Origin: Candidatus Nitrosopumilus sp. | GTDB taxonomy: Archaea; Thermoproteota; Nitrososphaeria; Nitrososphaerales; Nitrosopumilaceae | DNA: 10,139 nucleotides | Reading direction: 5' to 3' | Assembly: GCA_022758935.1 (NCBI GenBank) | Contig: JAEMQG010000154.1 | Span: 1 to 10,139 of the forward strand | Shown here: positions 6,241 to 10,139 of the stretch, piece after piece | Numbering within the stretch: the stretch's first letter is position 1 | How the letters are laid out: each line of letters starts with the position of its first letter | The notes under the pieces: model-generated | What the model was told of the DNA's origin: nothing | The model's database searches: none | What the model saw: only the letters and a program-made list of their open reading frames with translations | Position numbers and translations under genes: made by a program

Positions 6241-6822
6241 ATGAAAACCAGACTCTTAATATCAATAATTATTATTGGAGTTATTTCGTTATCCGGATTT
6301 TTAGTTTATGCGCTTGTCACACAATATCAAAATTTGGAACATCATAAATCTCAAATTGCCCCAAGAGATGAGTTACTCTTGAATTTAAAGGATAATTCAA
6401 TTAGTGATGCACAAAAGCGTGAACTTGTTGAAAAGTACAATGATTTGGTAAATCCAAAAAAGCTTTATCTTGATTATGAGATATTAGGATTGAAAAATAA
6501 CTATAATCTTGAAGATGATGTCTCATTTTCTCTTTTAGAGTTTGGTAGATACAATTCCTGTTGGAATCTTAATGTAAAGATAGCCGAGACTCAAAAAGGA
6601 GTTGTAATTTATGATGATATAATAACGCAATACTGTTTAGAACCTATAACTGGAATAAATGTAAACTACAAAACATACAAGATAGAAACAGCATGCCGTA
6701 TTAATGGAACTTTTGATGTGCATGTTTCAAACATTCCTGCATTTGAAGACACAAAGATAGGTAGATTTACCTGTGGTGATGGTGTGGTTGATAGTGATTC
6801 TAAGATGGAAAATAAAAATTAG
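6241..6822 (+). CDS. Exported or membrane-anchored Ig-like protein with four cysteines
   Basis: 193 residues from ATG 6241. TTG 6226 would add five residues but lies on the TATA-like TTTATATTT (6217-6225), so ATG is preferred. Residues 5-26 are a hydrophobic signal or anchor (LLISIIIIGVISLSGFLVYA). A polar helical linker (about 40-70) follows, containing AQKRELVEKYNDL. From about 76, LYLDYEILGLKNNYNLEDDV then SFSLLEFGRYNSCWNL resembles the 'v.GlkxxYxxgexvsFxvxxxgyxxxC' Ig-like module I recall in many thaumarchaeal surface proteins. Cysteines C107, C132, C152 and C178 could make two disulphides. It has its own promoter after the upstream terminator, so it is a separate unit. Ligand and function are unknown. 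Confidence 0.8.
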   Translation: MKTRLLISIIIIGVISLSGFLVYALVTQYQNLEHHKSQIAPRDELLLNLKDNSISDAQKRELVEKYNDLVNPKKLYLDYEILGLKNNYNLEDDVSFSLLEFGRYNSCWNLNVKIAETQKGVVIYDDIITQYCLEPITGINVNYKTYKIETACRINGTFDVHVSNIPAFEDTKIGRFTCGDGVVDSDSKMENKN

Positions 6823-6881
6823 AGTTTTTTAATAATTGAAACTTAAGACCAACAATCCCATTTATAGCACCGCCTACTATT

Positions 6882-7001
6882 TTACCTAAAATATTTCATT
6901 ATTTGATTTTTAGTGCGAGATTCTTTAGGTGTTCTAATCTTTTCTTCAGCATATTTCAAAAGAAGGGGAATATCTTGGGTGCAGTTATGCACAAAAATCA
7001 T
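6882..7001 (-). CDS. Small 39-aa conserved-looking protein, second gene of a tiny operon
   Basis: ATG 7001-6999 overlaps the stop of the zinc-ribbon gene (ATGA) and the frame ends at TAA 6884-6882. The product begins MIFVHNCTQDIPLLLKYAEE and ends KIRTPKESRTKNQIMKYFR: one amphipathic helix followed by a very basic tail, with one Cys. No family is recognised. The exact four-base overlap and sensible composition favour a real gene over a chance frame. With the zinc ribbon it may form a small nucleic-acid-binding pair (inferred from charge only). Confidence 0.55.
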   Translation of the reverse strand: MIFVHNCTQDIPLLLKYAEEKIRTPKESRTKNQIMKYFR

Positions 7002-7129
7002 GTTTTAGTACAAAACACAAACCCAATTTTGTGACAAAAAGGACAAGGTTCATTGTTTGTTTTGCCAGGTTTCCAAACCTGGACTGTCCAAGTCTCTTTA
7101 CAATTATTGCATTTCATAGGATCAGACAT
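6998..7129 (-). CDS. 43-aa zinc-ribbon protein
   Basis: ATG 7129-7127 to TGA 7000-6998. MSDPMKCNNCKETWTVQVWK opens the protein, with C7xxC10 and then C29PFC32 in NEPCPFCHKIG. Two CxxC knuckles separated by 18 residues of strand-forming sequence make a minimal one-zinc ribbon, a kind of micro-protein frequent in thaumarchaea. A good TATA box lies about 28 nt upstream on the minus strand, giving a leaderless transcript. It overlaps a second small gene by ATGA. Zinc ribbons of this size usually bind nucleic acid or other proteins; the target is unknown. Confidence 0.78.
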   Translation of the reverse strand: MSDPMKCNNCKETWTVQVWKPGKTNNEPCPFCHKIGFVFCTKT

Positions 7130-7153
7130 GATAACATGTGAACATATCACTAA

Positions 7154-7163
7154 AATATAAAGA
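7154..7163 (-). promoter_or_regulatory. TATA box of the zinc-ribbon operon
   Basis: On the minus strand the bases read TTTATATTTT, centred about 29 nt before ATG 7129. This is a near-ideal archaeal TATA box with spacing for a leaderless transcript, and it supports the reality of the small genes downstream. Confidence 0.6.
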
Positions 7164-7271
7164 AAAGTAAAATGTATTTCGTAGACTCTTCACTATTTTA
7201 GAATTATCCAAAGTTCATAAATTGTTTTACATATTTGACATGAAATTATCTATGATATTTTCAAGTTGGCT

Positions 7272-7281
7272 CTTTAAATAT
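7272..7281 (+). promoter_or_regulatory. TATA box of the ribbon-helix-helix gene
   Basis: CTTTAAATAT lies about 25 nt before ATG 7302, as expected for a leaderless archaeal transcript. Confidence 0.5.
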
Positions 7282-7301
7282 TACATTCATCTATTCATAA
7301 C

Positions 7302-7445
7302 ATGCCAAAAAGAGTAACCATCATGATTGATGAAGATCTAGACAAGAAAGTTAGGAATCTACAGGCAAAAGAGATTGGTAAATCAATGTCTTCGGTTAGC
7401 TTTTCTAAAATGATAAATGAATTATTAAGAAAACAGCTAAAATAA
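7302..7445 (+). CDS. 47-aa ribbon-helix-helix (CopG/Arc-type) DNA-binding protein
   Basis: ATG 7302 to TAA 7443-7445. MPKRVTIMIDEDLDKKVRNL is the strand-then-helix start of a ribbon-helix-helix fold (KRVTIMID is the DNA-contacting strand). SMSSVSFSKMINELLRKQLK supplies the turn and second helix, with the usual 'SFSKMINELL' pattern. Such proteins dimerise and insert a two-stranded sheet into the major groove. No toxin or nuclease partner is adjacent, so there is no sign of a toxin-antitoxin pair. It is probably a stand-alone regulator with its own TATA box; its targets are unknown. Confidence 0.8.
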   Translation: MPKRVTIMIDEDLDKKVRNLQAKEIGKSMSSVSFSKMINELLRKQLK

Positions 7446-7561
7446 AATTATTCAAGAGAATTCATTCTAGTTTAAATTATTGATTTGTAGAATTTATTCT
7501 TGTTCTATGTTGATAAATTATCAGTATTGTCTAAATACTATTACTTTAAAACAACATTGCA

Positions 7562-7621
7562 CTAGTCTTCACAGGATCTCTCACCAAGATACTCCCAATA
7601 GTTCTTGGTCTTAAGATCCAT
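7562..7621 (-). CDS. Possible 19-aa microprotein or gene remnant
   Basis: ATG 7621-7619 to TAG 7564-7562 encodes MDLKTKNYWEYLGERSCED. The composition is protein-like and the codons (AAG, ACC, AAC, GAG, TCC) are richer in G and C than the surrounding sequence. Upstream the frame is closed and no strong TATA box is seen. The same bases form the nested stem-loop, which may explain the base composition instead. It could also be the surviving end of a decayed gene. Confidence 0.2.
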   Translation of the reverse strand: MDLKTKNYWEYLGERSCED

Positions 7622-7627
7622 TTTTTT
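7574..7627 (+). ncRNA. Nested stem-loop followed by a T-tract: structured RNA or terminator candidate
   Basis: GGATCT (7574-7579) pairs with AGATCC (7614-7619), and inside it ACCAAGA (7583-7589) pairs with TCTTGGT (7603-7609). A small 3 by 4 nt internal loop separates the stems and the hairpin loop is 13 nt. Seven T residues follow at 7621-7627. Thirteen exact pairs in AT-rich intergenic DNA, ending in a T-tract, look like the 3' part of a small RNA or a hairpin terminator on the plus strand. No promoter for it is obvious, and it lies about 130 nt after the nearest plus-strand gene. Confidence 0.4.
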
Positions 7628-7765
7628 CAAAAGCAATTAAAATCCACGTTAATAGATTTAACATTTCATATCGGACAAAAATTTTAATTTAATGATTATA
7701 TTATTACCGATGCAATAGTTGGAATTTTAGTAGATTAATACGTAGCATAGAAAACATACGTAACA

Positions 7766-7774
7766 CTTTATATG
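7766..7774 (+). promoter_or_regulatory. TATA box of the second winged-helix gene
   Basis: The bases ACTTTATATG around 7765-7774 contain TTTATAT centred near 7770, about 30 nt before ATG 7800, fitting a leaderless transcript. The two TACGTA palindromes at 7739 and 7757 sit just upstream, where an activator or repressor could bind. Confidence 0.5.
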
Positions 7775-7799
7775 TTTAAAGTCAACTAAATCCCATCTT

Positions 7800-8096
7800 A
7801 TGAGTGTAACAAATGAAAAAAGCATAAGAAGAGTTGATCTTGATGTGCTGGAACGACTTTTACTAGTGTTATATGAAAATACCGAAGAAAAAAAGACAAA
7901 CATTGCAAGAAGTTCCAAAATGGGATATGACAAGTGCGCACTATATCTTGATGTTTTAGAGAAAATGGAGTTTGCCAAGAAAAATACCAATGGAAAAAAT
8001 ATTCTCTACAGCCTTACTTCTTTTGGAATAAACTATTCACAAAAAATAATGAATGACAAGCATCAAAATAATGATAAAATAATGTTCACTGCATAA
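7800..8096 (+). CDS. Small winged-helix transcription regulator, paralogue of the one at 4334
   Basis: 98 residues from ATG 7800. A winged helix fills most of the protein: VDLDVLERLLLVLYEN, then KKTNIARSSKMGYDKCALYL with the recognition helix, then DVLEKMEFAKKNTNGKNI and wing strand LYSLTSFGINYSQKIM. It shares TN[LI]A, YxxCxxY[IL]xxL and the T-x-x-G wing end with the protein at 4334-4648, so the two look like diverged copies. It has a clear TATA box. The gene immediately downstream, across an array of 15-bp repeats, encodes an exported protein, so control of that gene is the simplest hypothesis. No ligand or phosphorylation domain is present. Confidence 0.83.
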   Translation: MSVTNEKSIRRVDLDVLERLLLVLYENTEEKKTNIARSSKMGYDKCALYLDVLEKMEFAKKNTNGKNILYSLTSFGINYSQKIMNDKHQNNDKIMFTA

Positions 8097-8124
8097 TGTA
8101 TACTCATCATACAGTGAGTATACA
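8097..8124. repeat. 10-bp inverted repeat at the start of the 15-bp repeat array
   Basis: TGTATACTCA at 8097-8106 is the exact inverse of TGAGTATACA at 8115-8124, with an 8-nt gap. The right arm is part of the first direct-repeat unit, so the left arm is an inverted copy of the repeat core. It begins right at the stop codon of the winged-helix gene. It may act as a dimer operator or as a hairpin at the transcript end. Confidence 0.6.
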
Positions 8125-8171
8125 ACCAGTGAGTATGCGATCAGTGAGTATGTCTGCAGGGAGCGAACTTT
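8112..8171. repeat. Phased 15-bp direct repeats (three exact cores, one degenerate)
   Basis: CAGTGAGTAT occurs at 8112, 8127 and 8142, exactly 15 bp apart, each followed by five variable bases. A degenerate fourth core, CAGGGAGCGA, begins at 8157 in the same phase. The array lies between a winged-helix regulator gene and an exported-protein gene, ending at the TATA-like CTTTATTAATAA, where an upstream regulator would bind. Conserved 10-bp cores with variable spacers suggest selection for protein binding rather than recent tandem duplication. Confidence 0.65.
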
Positions 8172-8179
8172 ATTAATAA
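8168..8179 (+). promoter_or_regulatory. TATA box of the large exported-protein gene
   Basis: ACTTTATTAATA (8168-8179) sits about 26 nt before ATG 8200 and touches the last degenerate repeat unit. A protein bound to the array would therefore either recruit or block TBP/TFB. Confidence 0.55.
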
Positions 8180-8192
8180 CTTATGATGTTAA

Positions 8193-8215
8193 GAAAATAA
8201 TGATTATTAAAAACA
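8193..8215 (+). repeat. 23-nt leader/start block identical to 4761-4783
   Basis: The bases from GAAAATA through the ATG and codons for MIIKN are identical at 8193-8215 and 4761-4783, and both copies are preceded by GATGTT (8185 and 4745). AATAAT-G-ATTATT within it is a 6-bp dyad spanning the start codon. The identity covers untranslated bases and the first codons of two otherwise dissimilar exported proteins. Confidence 0.65.
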
Positions 8216-9384
8216 AAAAAATGACTTCAAAGACTAAAACACTTACTACCGTAGCACTGCTTTCTGTCATAGTACTATCAATTATTCCTATACAAAATGT
8301 ATTAGGTCAGATTGATGTATCTACGGTCGATACTGTGAGTTCACCACCATCTCTAAGTGATGAATTTCTATTATCCGCGGTACCTACAAAATTATCTGAA
8401 AAAGATTTGGTAGGATATAGAGACATAGTTATTCATGATGCGAACATACTTGCCATGATAAATGGACAACCATTCAAATTCTCTTCAGAAGGATTTATTG
8501 GTAACATATATCAACCAAACAGTGCTTGGTATCCTGAAATTCATATTACTGTTGAAACGAAATCTGGTTTATACCAAGATATTGCAATAGTGTTAGATCC
8601 TCAAACAAAATCTATTAAAAAAACACAAATTGTAGAATTTGATCCAAGTGATCAAAATGGCTTACACAATGCATATTCTACACAACGATTTACCGGCAGT
8701 ACTGCAGCTCCTGATGGAATTAAAGTAAACTTGAAGGCACCTACTTTTGTATGGGATAATATTACGCGTGCAAAAGGAAATGCTCTCTTGTTGAATGGAT
8801 TGATGACTGGCTCAACATGGGTTAGTGCATGTACCTCAAGTAGCATTCCTTCAACTTATTGGGCTCAAATTGGTTTCTATTGGAATAGTGCAGGAAAGAT
8901 CAATTGGACGGATACACAGAAAAGCTGTCTTCCTCAATTTCCAACGTTATCATATGTATCTGGAAAGACCTATGAATTCAGAATTGTTGGGGCTACAACT
9001 GGTTGGGCATATTATGCCATTAGAACAGATACCGGAGAAACCTTCACAACAAGAGGTCCTGTTGTAAATTCATCAACAATGCAAACTCCTACCACTAATG
9101 ATGGGACAAGTGTGTTCTTTGAAAACAAGTATTCTACATCAGATCCTAGTTGGAGTGGACAGTTCTCAACATCTCCTCAAGCTAGCACTGCACAATACAA
9201 AACAACCCCATTCGGTACATACAGTAATTGGAGTAGTACAATGCTATTAGAAAAAAATTGTAGCAATACCAATTTTGTCTATCCTTATGACATCACTAAG
9301 CAAGTAATGAGCGGCAATCTTGTAAGTGGTGGATCGGCAACTTGGTCTGTAAGTAAAATGCAAACATACTATCCAAATTGTTAA
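8200..9384 (+). CDS. Large exported protein of unknown function
   Basis: 394 residues from ATG 8200, chosen for the shared leader and TATA spacing; ATG 8221 is an alternative. Signal peptide: basic MIIKNKKMTSKTKT then TLTTVALLSVIVLSIIPI, with cleavage probably after VLG near residue 36. Two parts can be seen. Residues about 57-150 form a Lys/Glu/Ile-containing beta-rich segment. From about 165 the sequence is rich in Ser, Thr, Trp, Tyr and Asn with regular aromatic strands (STYWAQIGFYWNSAGKINW, GKTYEFRIVGATTGWAYYA), resembling an extracellular sugar- or surface-binding beta-sandwich. C211, C243, C354 and C394 may form two disulphides. No catalytic motif or family is recognised. It is preceded by a repeat array and a winged-helix gene. 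Confidence 0.8.
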   Translation: MIIKNKKMTSKTKTLTTVALLSVIVLSIIPIQNVLGQIDVSTVDTVSSPPSLSDEFLLSAVPTKLSEKDLVGYRDIVIHDANILAMINGQPFKFSSEGFIGNIYQPNSAWYPEIHITVETKSGLYQDIAIVLDPQTKSIKKTQIVEFDPSDQNGLHNAYSTQRFTGSTAAPDGIKVNLKAPTFVWDNITRAKGNALLLNGLMTGSTWVSACTSSSIPSTYWAQIGFYWNSAGKINWTDTQKSCLPQFPTLSYVSGKTYEFRIVGATTGWAYYAIRTDTGETFTTRGPVVNSSTMQTPTTNDGTSVFFENKYSTSDPSWSGQFSTSPQASTAQYKTTPFGTYSNWSSTMLLEKNCSNTNFVYPYDITKQVMSGNLVSGGSATWSVSKMQTYYPNC

Positions 9385-9396
9385 ATCACCCCAATC

Positions 9397-9407
9397 TTTT
9401 TTATTTA
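9397..9407 (+). promoter_or_regulatory. TATA box of the NTR-like exported-protein gene; preceding T-tract may end the upstream transcript
   Basis: CTTTTTTATTTA around 9396-9407 combines a T-tract, suited to ending the upstream transcript 12 nt after its stop, with a TATA-like TTTTATTTA about 25 nt before ATG 9425. Confidence 0.45.
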
Positions 9408-9424
9408 CCTAAATAATCTTCAAG

Positions 9425-9976
9425 ATGACTATGTACTACAAAATAAAAATATCATTACTGTTGGTTGTAATGATAATTTCGCCATCATTGTTAACATACA
9501 ACGCATATGCCATGTCTCAAAAGAGTATTTATGATATTCATGATTTTATTTTATGTGGAACAATTATTTCAAAAGATACTAAGGGACATGAAGAAGTATC
9601 TGGACCAATTTATACAATTAAAGTAGAAAATAATTACAAGGGTAGTTCTAATTCTACATTAATTGCAATTGGTAGTGAAGATTCCAATGGTCAACGTAGT
9701 ATGTTGCCTATAGATGTGGGTCAAAAAGCAATTTTTTATGTAGATTTTGATGGGAAATACTATATTTTATCACCATATACTGCGGTTGTTCCTAAATGTG
9801 CTTCTGATTATGTTCCTACACCGTTAGGGCAATATAGATTTGGAGTAAATATGATCAATATCCAATGTATTGATGATTATGAATTAATTATAAAATCCTC
9901 AAATGGTTTACCCGCATGTGTCACCCCAGGAACAGCACAAAAATTGATTGAACGTGGCTGGGCAAAACCCATTTGA
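9425..9976 (+). CDS. Exported NTR/OB-like protein with thaumarchaeal 'ERGWAKP' tail
   Basis: 183 residues; ATG 9431 is an alternative start. Signal peptide MTMYYKIKISLLLVVMIISP then SLLTYNAYA, with cleavage near residue 29. The middle part (about 38-130) has the pattern of a netrin/TIMP-like OB fold: FILCGTIIS with C44, YTIKVENNYKG, LIAIGSEDSNGQ, DVGQKAIFYVDFDGKYYILS, and C125. The tail holds C148 and C165 in CIDDYELIIKSSNGLPACV, then KLIERGWAKPI, a module I recognise at the C-termini of many Nitrosopumilus-group exported proteins; its role is unknown. The four cysteines probably form two disulphides, one per module. It has its own TATA box and is monocistronic. Confidence 0.8.
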   Translation: MTMYYKIKISLLLVVMIISPSLLTYNAYAMSQKSIYDIHDFILCGTIISKDTKGHEEVSGPIYTIKVENNYKGSSNSTLIAIGSEDSNGQRSMLPIDVGQKAIFYVDFDGKYYILSPYTAVVPKCASDYVPTPLGQYRFGVNMINIQCIDDYELIIKSSNGLPACVTPGTAQKLIERGWAKPI

Positions 9977-9989
9977 CAATCTGAATGGT

Positions 9990-10022
9990 CATTTTTTTAC
10001 TTTATAATTTATAATTTTTTTT
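9990..10022 (+). terminator. T-rich terminator region after the NTR-like gene
   Basis: Two T-tracts (ATTTTTTTAC near 9991-10000 and eight Ts at 10015-10022) follow the stop by 15-46 nt, with no hairpin, as usual for archaeal termination. Confidence 0.5.
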
Positions 10023-10074
10023 CCTATGTTAATTCGAAATTATATTTTGGAACTCCGTCAAATTTTTTTATATC

Positions 10075-10137
10075 CTACTTGTTTTTCATTTTCATTAGCA
10101 TATTCCTAGACTGAAATAGTGCAAAATCTAACCACCT
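10075..10137 (-). CDS. Possible C-terminal end of a minus-strand gene entering from the right
   Basis: The minus strand is open from the right edge to TAG 10077-10075, giving 20 residues, RWLDFALFQSRNMLMKMKNK. The basic, helical end looks like a real C-terminus, and T-rich bases (minus-strand A-rich) lie beyond. Twenty codons are too few to be sure; the other two minus frames here are closed. Confidence 0.3.
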   Translation of the reverse strand, partial: RWLDFALFQSRNMLMKMKNK

Positions 10138-10139
10138 AA

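Larger units (their letters stand above)
7446..7799. other. 354-nt intergenic stretch without a convincing gene
   Basis: Both strands are stop-rich. It holds a nested stem-loop with a T-tract (7574-7627), a weak 19-codon frame on the minus strand over the same bases, two TACGTA palindromes 18 bp apart (7739-7744 and 7757-7762), and the TATA box of the following winged-helix gene. A 35-codon plus-strand frame from ATG 7508 has no protein-like features. Confidence 0.6.

Noticed and set aside
7065..7082. 8-bp inverted repeat CCAGGTTT/AAACCTGG with a 2-nt centre
   Set aside because: It lies inside the zinc-ribbon gene (codons for VWKPGK) and such a tight dyad is plausible by chance; no regulatory position.
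7302..7445. Ribbon-helix-helix gene as antitoxin of a toxin-antitoxin pair
   Set aside because: No neighbouring gene of toxin size follows on the same strand; the next 354 nt are noncoding.
7508..7615. 35-codon plus-strand frame from ATG 7508
   Set aside because: Composition is unlike local proteins (many His, Ser, Cys), there is no TATA box at leaderless spacing, and it overlaps the stem-loop.
7727..7990. 87-codon minus-strand frame opposite the second winged-helix gene
   Set aside because: It is antisense to a clear winged-helix protein and covers its promoter; the hydrophobic product is an effect of the AT-rich complement.
8112..8171. Short CRISPR array
   Set aside because: The repeat core is only 10 bp and the spacers 5 bp, far below CRISPR dimensions; the position before a TATA box fits an operator array.
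8652..9067. Minus- and plus-strand frames inside the large exported-protein gene
   Set aside because: They are shadows of the 394-codon frame, which has a signal peptide, promoter and uninterrupted length.
1..10139. tRNA or rRNA genes as an integration target
   Set aside because: I found no tRNA-like arms or rRNA segments by eye on either strand; the real target may lie beyond the left edge.

Overview
The window is strongly AT-rich archaeal DNA and fits an ammonia-oxidising thaumarchaeon of the Nitrosopumilus/Nitrosarchaeum type. The evidence is the many TATA boxes about 25-30 nt before start codons (leaderless style), tiny TATA-driven zinc-ribbon and ribbon-helix-helix genes, exported proteins with Ig-like domains and paired cysteines, and a C-terminal CxDxYELIIKSSNGxPACVxPxTxxKLIERGWAKPI-like tail that I recognise from this group. 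The assignment comes from protein style and cannot be proved here.

Region 1 (1 to about 4050, right end probably between 4051 and 4333) is the right-hand part of a casposon, a self-synthesising DNA transposon that uses a Cas1 homologue as integrase. Two gene sets diverge from a 36-nt regulatory gap (2090-2125). Leftward: a helix-turn-helix protein, an HNH nuclease and a family B DNA polymerase that leaves the window at base 1; the polymerase is open for 376 codons from a TTG start. Rightward: a winged-helix protein overlapping cas1 by ATGA. The Cas1 keeps its catalytic Glu/His/Asp-Glu set and carries the C-terminal HTH extension of casposases. There is no cas2, cas4 or CRISPR array. The polymerase's exonuclease motifs look degenerate while its YxGA and motif A are intact.

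Region 2 (4051-6822) holds the probable casposon end, a small winged-helix regulator, two exported proteins overlapping by ATGA, and a third exported or anchored Ig-like protein.

Region 3 (6823-7799) holds very small genes: a leftward pair overlapping by ATGA (43-aa zinc ribbon and 39-aa protein), a 47-aa ribbon-helix-helix protein, and a 354-nt stretch without a convincing gene but with a nested stem-loop followed by a T-tract.

Region 4 (7800-10139) holds a second small winged-helix regulator, a block of 15-bp direct repeats, a large exported protein, and an exported NTR/OB-like protein.

The most unexpected pattern outside the casposon is that regions 2 and 4 repeat one layout: a paralogous winged-helix gene, then phased short direct repeats, then an exported-protein gene that begins with the same 23-nt leader and start-codon block. 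The two exported proteins do not look alike beyond their first residues. This suggests a reusable regulator-operator-secreted-protein cassette.
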